Source: Salarchaeum sp. JOR-1
GTDB taxonomy: Archaea > Halobacteriota > Halobacteria > Halobacteriales > Halobacteriaceae
Reading direction: 5' to 3'
DNA length: 64,000 nt
Assembly: GCF_007833275.1 (NCBI RefSeq)
Contig: NZ_CP042241.1
Span: 620,001 to 684,000, forward strand
This document shows positions 1 to 7,156 of the stretch, piece by piece. Position 1 is the first letter of the stretch; every line of letters starts with the position of its first letter. The position numbers and the translations under genes were made by a program. The notes under the pieces are model-generated. The model ran no database searches and was not told where the DNA came from. It saw only the letters and a list, made by a program, of their open reading frames with translations.

Positions 1-1278
1 GACGAGGCGGGGCGGAGCGGAGAGACGGTCGCGGTGGGGTACGACGCGCGGGAGACGTCCGGGGGGTTCGCGGACGAGGTGGCGCGGGTGTTGGCGGCGA
101 ACGGCTTCGACGTGTTGCTGCCGGAGCGGGACTGCCCGACGCCACTGGTGGCGCACGCCATCGTGGAGCGCGACCTCGCGGGCGCGGTGGTCATCACGGC
201 CTCTCACAATCCGCCCGAGTACAACGGCGTGAAGTTCATCCCGGCGGACGGCGCGCCCGCCCTCCCCGAGGTCACGGAGGCTATCGAGTCACACCTGGAC
301 GAGCCGACGGTGACGCCCGAGGCCGACTGGGGGGACATCGAGGAAGCGGACTTCGTGAGCCGGCATCGCGAACACGCGCTCGGACTCGTGGACGCCGACC
401 TCTCGGGGCTGACCGTGGTGTACGACGCGATGCACGGGAGCGGGCGCGGCGTCACCGACGAACTGCTGCGCGCGGCGGGCGCGGACGTCGTGTCGCTCCG
501 TGACGAGCGCGACCCCGAGTTCGGCGGAACGCCGCCGGAACCCGACTCCGCGAACCTCGAAGGCCTCGAGATCGCCGTGGACGAGTACGACGCGGATCTC
601 GGCGTCGCGAACGACGGGGACGCCGACCGCGTCGCCGCCGTGGCGCCCGACCGCGGCTACCTCGACGGGAACCAGTTCTTCGCCCTGCTCTACGACTACC
701 TCCTCGAAACCCGCTCGGGGCCGGCGGTGCGCACGGTGTCCACGACGTTCCTCGTGGATCGCATCGCGGAGGCGCACGACGCCGAAGTCGTGGAGACGCC
801 GGTCGGGTTCAAGTGGGTCGCCGAGGCGATGGGCGAGCACGACGCGCTGGTCGGCGGCGAGGAGTCCGGCGGGTACTCCGTCCGCGGGCACGTCCGGGAG
901 AAGGACGGCGTGCTGATGGCGCTGTACGCCGCTGCGGCCGCCGCAACGGAGGGCGGTATCGAGGCGCGCCTCGACCGCATCAGCGAGCGGTACGGCGACA
1001 TCCATCAGGAGAAGACGAGCGTCGACTGCCTCGAGGAGCGCAAACAGCCCGTGCTCCGCGAGCTCGCCGACCGCCTCCCCGAGACGGTGGCGGGCGAGCG
1101 CGTGGAGCGCGTGAGCGACGCGGACGGCTTCAAAATCCTGCTCGAAGACGGCTCGTGGTTGCTCGTTCGGCCGTCGGGAACCGAGCCGAAGATGCGCGTG
1201 TACGCGGAGGCGGGGAGTCAGAAGCGCGTCGAGGAGCTGCTCGTCGCGGGCCGCGACCTCGTCGAACCGCTCATTTGA
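1..1278 (+). CDS. Phosphoglucomutase/phosphomannomutase, 5' end outside the window
   Basis: This is an alpha-D-phosphohexomutase that interconverts hexose 1- and 6-phosphates in the cytoplasm. The frame is open from base 1, and the first GTG (base 34) lies inside conserved N-terminal sequence (VGYDARETSGG), so the true start is upstream. In order I see the phosphoserine loop TASHNPPEYNG, the metal-binding NDGDADR, the sugar-binding GGEESGGY and the C-terminal phosphate loop RPSGTEPKMRVY. All four family signatures are intact. Which sugar is preferred (glucose, mannose or glucosamine) cannot be told from sequence alone. The stop overlaps the convergent GNAT gene by 8 bases. Confidence 0.93.
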   Translation, partial: DEAGRSGETVAVGYDARETSGGFADEVARVLAANGFDVLLPERDCPTPLVAHAIVERDLAGAVVITASHNPPEYNGVKFIPADGAPALPEVTEAIESHLDEPTVTPEADWGDIEEADFVSRHREHALGLVDADLSGLTVVYDAMHGSGRGVTDELLRAAGADVVSLRDERDPEFGGTPPEPDSANLEGLEIAVDEYDADLGVANDGDADRVAAVAPDRGYLDGNQFFALLYDYLLETRSGPAVRTVSTTFLVDRIAEAHDAEVVETPVGFKWVAEAMGEHDALVGGEESGGYSVRGHVREKDGVLMALYAAAAAATEGGIEARLDRISERYGDIHQEKTSVDCLEERKQPVLRELADRLPETVAGERVERVSDADGFKILLEDGSWLLVRPSGTEPKMRVYAEAGSQKRVEELLVAGRDLVEPLI

Positions 1279-1648
1279 GCACGCCTCGACAGCGTTCTCC
1301 CCGTTCCTCGATGTCGAACCCGAGCGACGCGTAGAACGGTCGCACGCCGGGGCGGAAGTCGGCGGTGAGCGGCCGCCAGCGGTCGGCAGCGAGTTCGACG
1401 AGGCGAGAGCCGATGCCGCTGTCCCGGCGCGCCCGGCGGACCGCGACAGCCTCGATGTGCGCGCCCGTCTCCCGGGGAGTGGTGAGGAGCGCGCCGACGA
1501 TGCGCCGGTCGTCGTCCGCGACGAGCACGCCGCCCGCCGCGATGCGCCGCTGGACGGTTTCGCTCTCCACGTCGAGCATCGCGCCGTCCAGCACCCGCAT
1601 CACGCCGAGGTGGTCGCGGGCGGACGCGGGTCTACCGTCGACCGCCAC
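1271..1648 (-). CDS. GNAT family N-acetyltransferase
   Basis: A 125-residue protein with the GNAT fold signature. Strand beta4 (HIEAVAVRRARR) is followed by the acetyl-CoA loop (DSGIGSRLVELAADRW) and a C-terminal PFYASLGFDIEER segment typical of motif B. It should transfer an acetyl group to an unknown small molecule or N-terminus. The start is GTG and lies inside the 3' end of the SAMP2-like gene (17-base overlap), so the two are probably co-transcribed. Its end overlaps the convergent phosphohexomutase stop by 8 bases. The substrate cannot be inferred. Confidence 0.85.
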   Translation of the reverse strand: MAVDGRPASARDHLGVMRVLDGAMLDVESETVQRRIAAGGVLVADDDRRIVGALLTTPRETGAHIEAVAVRRARRDSGIGSRLVELAADRWRPLTADFRPGVRPFYASLGFDIEERGERCRGVLK

Positions 1649-1835
1649 GGATGAGCCGGAGAACCTTCACGTAGTCCGTTTCGACGGGCTGGTCTTCCGG
1701 GACGGGCCGGCCGTCCACCATCACCGACACCTCGTGCGGGCTGAGGTCGACGCGGTCGAGGAGGTCGGCGTACGTCGCGTCCGAAACGTCGACCTCGTGG
1801 GTGGCGTCGCCCACGACCTCGACCGTCACGTGCAT
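1632..1835 (-). CDS. samp2: SAMP2-like ubiquitin-fold small archaeal modifier
   Basis: A 67-residue beta-grasp protein of the MoaD/ThiS/SAMP group. It resembles haloarchaeal SAMP2 in VTVEVVG at the N-terminus, LSPHEV with a following VDGRPVPEDQPV, and VKVLRLI-R-GG at the C-terminus. SAMP2 is conjugated to protein lysines through its terminal Gly-Gly after activation by UbaA, and also serves as sulfur carrier for tRNA 2-thiouridine. Here the diglycine is followed by two arginines before the TAG, so the tail would have to be trimmed or the protein is a variant. The gene is too short to stand out inside a long open frame; its ATG is at 1835. It overlaps the downstream GNAT start. Confidence 0.85.
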   Translation of the reverse strand: MHVTVEVVGDATHEVDVSDATYADLLDRVDLSPHEVSVMVDGRPVPEDQPVETDYVKVLRLIRGGRR

Positions 1836-1842
1836 ACCCGGA

Positions 1843-2853
1843 TTAGGCCGTGGGCTCGTTTGAGGGTGTCGCGTCCGCGTCACCGTTGCGGCGGTCGCGG
1901 CGGTTACGGTACGCCCCGACGAGCGCGCGGACGAGCGCGCCGACACCGACGAGGAGAACGGCGAGCTGGACGAGACCGCCGACAAGCGGCGCGAGGTCGA
2001 GCGCCGCGACGAGGAGGACGCCGACGAGGAGGGCGATCCAGCGGTTCTCCATCTCGCGGATGGAGAGGACGTACCGGCCGAGCGTGTAGTTCCCGGCGAC
2101 GAACCCGACGGTGAGGAGGACGGCGTACGCGACGAACCCGAGAATCGTAACGGGGATTCCGATGAGCGTGAACGCGATGAGGACGAGCGTGATGGGGGCG
2201 AAGACGAGGAAGCCGAGGCCGGAGAGCGCGGAGCGGCCGGGCGCGTCGACGGCGGCGTCCGCGACCCGGTCGGTGAAGCCGGGGAGGACGGCGACGAGGA
2301 GCGCGCCGACGACGAGCGTGGAGACGACACCGGAGAGCGCGCCGACCCAATCGGGAATCGAGGGGAACGGCCCGACCCCGAACGAGTCCTGAACGACGCC
2401 GCCCGCGACAGTCGCACCGGGCGCGCGGACGAGGTCGCCGTCGTAGGAGAGCGTGCCCGCGACGACGGCGGTGTCGGTGAGCGTGACGGTGTCCGCGGCG
2501 GCGTTCACGTCGCCGCCGACCCGTCCGGCGATGGTGACCGCGCCGCCGGCGGCGGTGAGGTCGCCCCGGACGACGCCGCCGTCGTCGATTTCGACCGTCC
2601 CGCCAAGCGCGGTGACGTCGCCCGTGACGGTGCCGTAGACGACCACAGTACCGCCGAGCGCCGTCACGTCGCCGTCGACCGTGCCGTGGACGACGACCGA
2701 CCCGCCGAACGCGGTGAGGCCGTCGACCGTCTCGTTCTCGCCGACGACGACCGAGTCACCCGCGCGGGTGTCCGCGGCGGCGCTCCCGGGAACGACCGCG
2801 AGGGCGAGCGCGACCACCACGAGGAGGGCCAGCAGGCGCTGTGTGCGTACCAT
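1843..2853 (-). CDS. Bactofilin/polymer-forming-like protein with C-terminal membrane domain
   Basis: A 336-residue protein. A Sec-type signal (hydrophobic stretch LLALLVVVALALAVVPGSAAA) is followed by about 150 residues of short repeats of the type V-x-G-T-V-x-G-D-V-T-A-L-G-G, each predicted to be one turn of a right-handed beta helix as in bactofilins (DUF583). The second half holds about four hydrophobic segments (from roughly residue 180 to 310), ending in a charged Arg/Asp-rich tail. An extracytoplasmic beta-helix attached to a multi-pass membrane anchor is implied. It may be structural at the cell envelope; the exact role is unknown. It ends 7 bases before the SAMP2-like start. Confidence 0.8.
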   Translation of the reverse strand: MVRTQRLLALLVVVALALAVVPGSAAADTRAGDSVVVGENETVDGLTAFGGSVVVHGTVDGDVTALGGTVVVYGTVTGDVTALGGTVEIDDGGVVRGDLTAAGGAVTIAGRVGGDVNAAADTVTLTDTAVVAGTLSYDGDLVRAPGATVAGGVVQDSFGVGPFPSIPDWVGALSGVVSTLVVGALLVAVLPGFTDRVADAAVDAPGRSALSGLGFLVFAPITLVLIAFTLIGIPVTILGFVAYAVLLTVGFVAGNYTLGRYVLSIREMENRWIALLVGVLLVAALDLAPLVGGLVQLAVLLVGVGALVRALVGAYRNRRDRRNGDADATPSNEPTA

Positions 2854-2972
2854 ACCGGAGAGACGTCGCGCGACGGCATAAGCGTTCGTCGCGCGACAGG
2901 ACTGCCGGGTGTTCGCACGCGCCCCACGGGGGTCTCGCGGAACTTAAGGCGCGCCCGCGCCTCGGTTGCGAC

Positions 2973-5240
2973 ATGAGTGAGAGCGCGGGCCGCCAGGAGA
3001 TCTGGGTCGAGAAGTACCGACCCGAGCGCCTGGAGGACGTCGTCGGCCACGAGAACATCATCTCCCGCATCGAGAGCTACGTCAAACAGAACGACCTCCC
3101 CCACCTTCTGTTCGCCGGGCCGGCGGGCGTCGGGAAGACGGCAACAAGTGTCAGTATTGCGAAAGAAGTCTACGGTGAGGATTGGCGGGAGAACTTCCTC
3201 GAACTCAACGCCAGCGACGAGCGAGGCATCGACGTGGTGCGCGACCGCATCAAGAACTTCGCGCGCACGAGCTTCGGCGGCCACGACTACCGCATCATCT
3301 TCCTCGACGAGGCGGACGCGCTGTGTGTTCCACCTGGAACCGAGGTAGTCACCGGGTATCCCTCGTCTCCTGAAGTGAAACCAATCGAGGAAGTGGCAGA
3401 GGAAGGCGAGCCGATGCCCTCGGTGGATTTCGAGACGAACGAGATACAGTCCGACGAGGGGCAGCTCGTCGATTCGGGGGTCGCGGACTTCTTCGAGGTG
3501 GAACTCGACGACGGGAGGGAGATACTCGCCAGTGCGACGCACCCGTTCTTCGTGGTCGGGGAGGACGACGAACTCGTCGAGCGCGAACTCCGCGAATTAC
3601 AGGCGGGTGACCAGATTGCCGACTTCAGAGACGACATCGGGGTGTCCCGCTGTGAGGTCTGTGACGACTGGACCGCTGGCAGGTTCTGCTCCATCGAGTG
3701 CAAGAACGAGGGACACAGTCGCGAGATGGCGGGTGACGGGAACCCGATGTACGGGACCGAATGGTCGGAAGAGCGCCGTGAGAAAATAGTTGAGAAGCTC
3801 TCCGATGGCCGTTTCGCCGGCGAGAACAACCCAAACTACGGGGGGGAGTTCCACGGCGTCTCCATCTGGAGCATGGACGAGGAGAGCGTACAGGAGTTCG
3901 TCGAAGCGATAAGCCAACAGCGCTCGGGAACCTCCTGGGAAGAGTGGGTCGTCGAAGCCGACGCGGAGGCGGTGAAAGAGCAGATAGGGCAGGCGTCGTC
4001 CCAGTGGTGGAGCGAACTAGACGAGGAAAAGAGAGCGAAAATTAACGAGAAGCGTGTCGAGAATACCGAGTATCCGGTCTGTGACATCACGGGCGACGAC
4101 AATCCGATGCGCGACCCGGAGGTCGCCGAGAAAGTCTCCGAATCCCTCATAGGACACGAACCGACGGGGCCGAAAGTCGAGTACGTCGACGAACTCGGCC
4201 ACTACGTTCGGTCGCAGTGGGAGTACGAGGTCGCAACGGCCCTGGACGATGCTGGCGTCGAGTACGAGTACGAGCCGGCGTTCGAACTCTCTGAGTCCGT
4301 GTATTACCCCGACTTCCTCGTCGACGACACCGTCATCGAAGTGAAAGGCGTCGCGGAACTCTGGGGTCGAGTCGGGAAGGTCGAGGAGTTCATGGAGCGA
4401 TACGGTGACGAGTACGAGTTCGTCGTCGTGGGTGACGGTGACCTCCCGAACGATAAGCACTTCGAAAAAGACGAGTTCGAGCCACAAGCCGTCTCAGATG
4501 GAGGGAGAGAGCCTGTCTCGACTGCTCGGATACGCAGTATCGAGTACAGCCATCGCGGGAAGGCGTACAACATCAGTATGGAGGGGACGCCGAACTTCAT
4601 GCTCGGAAACGGGGTGTTGACCCACAATACCGACGACGCGCAGTCCGCGCTCCGCCGGACGATGGAGCAGTTCTCGAACAACACTCGCTTCATCCTCTCC
4701 TGTAACTACAGTTCGCAGATTATCGACCCGATTCAGTCGCGGTGTGCGGTGTTCCGGTTCAGCCAGCTCAGCGACGACGCCGTCGCCGCGCAGATACGGA
4801 ACATCGCCGAACGGGAGGGGATCGAGTACACCGACGCCGGCGTGGACGCGCTCGTGTACGCCGCGGACGGCGACATGCGCCGCGCGATCAACAGCCTGCA
4901 GGCCGCCGCCGCGACCGGCGAACGCGTCGAGGAGGACGTCGTCTACGGCATCACCGCGACCGCGCGCCCCGAGGAGATCGAGGAGATGGTCACCTCGGCA
5001 ATCACCGGCGACTTCGTCGCCGCTCGCAGCGTCCTCGACGAGATGCTCACCGAGCGCGGCCTCGCCGGCGGCGACATCATCGACCAGCTCCACCGCTCCG
5101 TCTGGGAGTTCGACCTCGAAGAGGAGGCCGCCGTCCGCCTCATGGATCGCGTGGGCGAAGCCGACTACCGAATCGCCGAAGGCGCTAACGAACAAGTCCA
5201 GCTCGAAGCCTTGCTGGCGTCCGTCGCGCTCGAAAACTGA
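2973..5240 (+). CDS. rfcS: Replication factor C small subunit, interrupted by an intein
   Basis: This is a clamp-loader AAA+ ATPase that opens PCNA at primer ends; the 755-codon precursor contains a 435-residue intein (residues 118-552). The exteins joined give about 320 residues, the usual RFC-S length. Visible are the RFC N-terminal WVEKYRP, the P-loop GPAGVGKT (49-56), Walker B FLDEADAL (split right after Leu117), the RFC signature SCNYSSQIIDPIQSRC, and a sensor-2 region DGDMRRAINSLQ. The ATG at 2973 is preferred over upstream in-frame codons because TTAAGG at 2944-2949 sits at leaderless TATA spacing and the family begins near WVEKYRP. Codons just after the P-loop (about 3138-3185) are more AT-rich than the surrounding extein. 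Confidence 0.96.
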   Translation: MSESAGRQEIWVEKYRPERLEDVVGHENIISRIESYVKQNDLPHLLFAGPAGVGKTATSVSIAKEVYGEDWRENFLELNASDERGIDVVRDRIKNFARTSFGGHDYRIIFLDEADALCVPPGTEVVTGYPSSPEVKPIEEVAEEGEPMPSVDFETNEIQSDEGQLVDSGVADFFEVELDDGREILASATHPFFVVGEDDELVERELRELQAGDQIADFRDDIGVSRCEVCDDWTAGRFCSIECKNEGHSREMAGDGNPMYGTEWSEERREKIVEKLSDGRFAGENNPNYGGEFHGVSIWSMDEESVQEFVEAISQQRSGTSWEEWVVEADAEAVKEQIGQASSQWWSELDEEKRAKINEKRVENTEYPVCDITGDDNPMRDPEVAEKVSESLIGHEPTGPKVEYVDELGHYVRSQWEYEVATALDDAGVEYEYEPAFELSESVYYPDFLVDDTVIEVKGVAELWGRVGKVEEFMERYGDEYEFVVVGDGDLPNDKHFEKDEFEPQAVSDGGREPVSTARIRSIEYSHRGKAYNISMEGTPNFMLGNGVLTHNTDDAQSALRRTMEQFSNNTRFILSCNYSSQIIDPIQSRCAVFRFSQLSDDAVAAQIRNIAEREGIEYTDAGVDALVYAADGDMRRAINSLQAAAATGERVEEDVVYGITATARPEEIEEMVTSAITGDFVAARSVLDEMLTERGLAGGDIIDQLHRSVWEFDLEEEAAVRLMDRVGEADYRIAEGANEQVQLEALLASVALEN
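3324..4628 (+). mobile_element. Intein in RFC-S at the Walker B site, with NUMOD3 repeats and a PD-(D/E)XK-type nuclease
   Basis: The intein begins with Cys (CVPPGTEVV, block A), has block B ASATHPFFVV with the Thr-x-x-His core, and ends with a GNGVLTHN block followed by Thr as first C-extein residue, so all residues needed for splicing are present. The insertion point is LDEADAL/TDDAQ, a known RFC intein site. The middle lacks LAGLIDADG. Instead it has a Cys cluster (CEVC, then CSIEC), NUMOD3-like units (NPMYG with WSEERREKI, NPNYG, NPMRDPEV), and a nuclease-like region: RSQWEYEVATAL, then YEYEP, then YPDF and IEVKG near 4305-4350. That matches a PD-(D/E)XK catalytic core. The intein looks splicing-competent and possibly mobile. 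Confidence 0.9.
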
Positions 5241-5527
5241 CGTTTTTAGCGGGTAGTCACGACGGTCGCTGAGCGGGTCTTCGGGGGCGGAGGGACGTCA
5301 CCGGAGAGGGCTTCGAGCAGTCGGCGACGAAGCCGACGGGCCGGGAACCGGTCTCGTAGTCGACGGTAACGGTGACGCCGCCCACAGTATCGTCGGCGTC
5401 GCGGAGGTGAGACTGCGGCGGATATCGAAGAGGAGGCGTTCGCGGACGAGGGCTCGCGGAAGGGCGTCGCGGTAAGAGAACGACACCGCCCCGCCCTACG
5501 CGGAGACGAGGCGGCGAGGGCTGCGGG
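5241..5527. other. Intergenic, possible decayed reading frame on the minus strand
   Basis: No intact gene is visible between rfcS and tspO. On the minus strand a 62-codon frame starts near 5486 with a protein-like opening (SFSYRDALPRALVRERLLF). Around 5410 the protein-like composition appears to shift to another frame (for example DADDTVGGVTVTVDYETGS). This would fit a frameshifted remnant, but I recognise no family and the pattern may be chance in GC-rich DNA. Confidence 0.25.
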
Positions 5528-6004
5528 TCAGTTCAGTCGGTAGAACTCGTAGTTGAGGAAGGCGGCGAAGGACACCCAGGCGAGGTAGGGGACGAGGAGG
5601 AGCGCGGCGGTCCGGTTCACCCGGGAGAACGCGGCGATGGTGGCGACGATGAGCGTCCAGAGGGCGGCGATGACGGCGAGGCCGCCCGCGATGTTTTCAC
5701 CGCCGAAGAAGACGAGCGTCCACGCGACGTTGAGGACGTACTGCGCGACGAACAGGCCGAACGCGACGGTTCGCTCCCGGCCGCGGCCGTCGCGGAGGAC
5801 GAGGTAGACGCCGACGCCGAGCAGGAAGAAGAGCGTCGTCCAGACGGGGCCGAACACCCAGTTCGGCGGCGCGAACGCGGGCCTGACGAGCGTCGCGTAC
5901 CACGACCCGCTGCCGGTCGCGGTGACGAGCGCTGGCGCGGCCCCGACGGCTTCGCAGACCAGGATGGCGAGCGCGAGTCCGGGGATGTCGTCACGGGAGA
6001 ACAT
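5528..6004 (-). CDS. tspO: TspO/MBR family membrane protein
   Basis: A 158-residue protein with five hydrophobic segments and the family hallmarks WYATLVRPAFAPPNWVFGPVW, then NVAWTLVFFG in the middle and PYLAWVSFAAFLNYEFYRLN at the C-terminus. TspO proteins bind porphyrins, haem and cholesterol-like ligands and are linked to tetrapyrrole and stress responses; haloarchaeal substrates are unproven. Length matches the family exactly. It is monocistronic by position and ends in the short gap after rfcS. Confidence 0.95.
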   Translation of the reverse strand: MFSRDDIPGLALAILVCEAVGAAPALVTATGSGSWYATLVRPAFAPPNWVFGPVWTTLFFLLGVGVYLVLRDGRGRERTVAFGLFVAQYVLNVAWTLVFFGGENIAGGLAVIAALWTLIVATIAAFSRVNRTAALLLVPYLAWVSFAAFLNYEFYRLN

Positions 6005-6033
6005 ACGTCCCCGTTGGCGCGCATCCCCCTAAG

Positions 6034-7047
6034 TTACGCGGCGAGTACGTCCGGCAGGTCGCCGGGGAGGTCGTCGCGGGCGTGCGGCGCGAAGAAGTCC
6101 GGGTCGGGGCCGACGGGGACGCGGCGCTTCGGGTTGATGTCGCCGTGGCTCCGGTAGTAGTGCTGTTTCACGTGCCACATGTCGCAGGTCTCCTGGACGC
6201 CGGGGAGCTGGCAGAGTTCGCGGAGGTAGCTCCAGAGCGCGTCGTAGTCGGTGATTTGGCGGTAGTTGCACTTGAAGTGGGTGTGGTAGACCTCGTCGAA
6301 CCGGTAGAGTGTGGTGAACATGCAGACGTCCGCGAGCGTGAGCGAGTCCCCGACGAGGAAGCGCTGGTCTGCGAGGCGGGCGTCGTACTCGGAGAGGGCG
6401 TCGAAGAGGTCGCGGACGGCGTCGTCGTACGCGTCCTGGCTGTCGGCGAACCCGGCGCGGTAGACGCCGTTGTTGATGCGGGGATAGATGTCGTCGATGA
6501 CGTCGTCGATTTCGGCGCGGTCGCCCTCCGGGTAGAGGTCGACGCCGTTATCGTACTCCGAAAAGGCGGTGGCGAACATCCGAATTATCTCCTCGGACTC
6601 GTTGTTCACGATGGTGTCTTCTTCTTTGTCCCAGAGAACGGGGACGGTGACGCGGCCGGTGTAGTCCGGATCGGCCTCCCGGTAGACCTCGCGGAGGTAG
6701 TCCGCGCCGAACAGGTGGTCTTCCGTGCTGCCGGGTTTCGAGGCGTCGAACTCCCAGCCCTGGTCGTATCGGACGGGGTCGACGACGCTCACCGAGACGT
6801 CGTCGTCGAGGCCGAGGAGGGCGCGGACGGTGAGCGCGCGGTGCGCCCACGGGCACGCGTAGGAGACGTAGAGGTGGTAGCGCCCCGACGCGGGTTCCGG
6901 GCCGTCGGTGACGACCTCGTCCGGGCTCTTCCGGGAGCCGCGAATCCAGTCTCGGAAGGAGGTCTCGGCGCGCTCGAACTCGCCGGACTCGTCGTGTTCG
7001 ATCATCTCCGCCTCGGTGTGCCACTCGCCGTCGACCATTCGTCCCAT
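6034..7047 (-). CDS. Xi-class glutathione S-transferase (glutathionyl-hydroquinone reductase type)
   Basis: A 337-residue protein of the ECM4/YqjG family, which reduces S-conjugated hydroquinones with a thiol. The catalytic motif is YACPWAHR, with the usual downstream [11 protein letters not shown], the thioredoxin-fold cis-proline region [18 protein letters not shown], and a helical C-terminal domain with WSYLREL and [13 protein letters not shown]. Haloarchaea use gamma-glutamylcysteine rather than glutathione, so the true thiol is probably that one (inference). I chose ATG 7047 ([10 protein letters not shown]) because a longer frame would start within the alaS promoter area. Confidence 0.9.
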   Translation of the reverse strand: MGRMVDGEWHTEAEMIEHDESGEFERAETSFRDWIRGSRKSPDEVVTDGPEPASGRYHLYVSYACPWAHRALTVRALLGLDDDVSVSVVDPVRYDQGWEFDASKPGSTEDHLFGADYLREVYREADPDYTGRVTVPVLWDKEEDTIVNNESEEIIRMFATAFSEYDNGVDLYPEGDRAEIDDVIDDIYPRINNGVYRAGFADSQDAYDDAVRDLFDALSEYDARLADQRFLVGDSLTLADVCMFTTLYRFDEVYHTHFKCNYRQITDYDALWSYLRELCQLPGVQETCDMWHVKQHYYRSHGDINPKRRVPVGPDPDFFAPHARDDLPGDLPDVLAA

Positions 7048-7124
7048 ACGCGATGCCTGGGGCGGACGCCGCAAAAACCCGCGGGCAACGGCGACCGCTT
7101 CGGGTGTCGTGCGGAAGTACAAGG

Positions 7125-7131
7125 GTTTTAG
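7125..7131 (+). promoter_or_regulatory. Probable TATA box of alaS
   Basis: GTTTTAG sits about 26 bases before the alaS ATG at 7157, the usual haloarchaeal spacing for a leaderless transcript. It also supports the short start over the longer in-frame possibilities. Confidence 0.5.
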
Positions 7132-7156
7132 CGGCAGGACGGCCTACCTGTGCGCA

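Noticed and set aside
3324-4628. Group I intron or IS element in rfcS
   Set aside because: The reading frame is open through the insert and the ends carry intein splicing residues.
5298-5486. 62-residue minus frame after rfcS as a gene
   Set aside because: The protein-like signal seems to jump frame near 5410 and no family is recognisable; listed only as a possible remnant.
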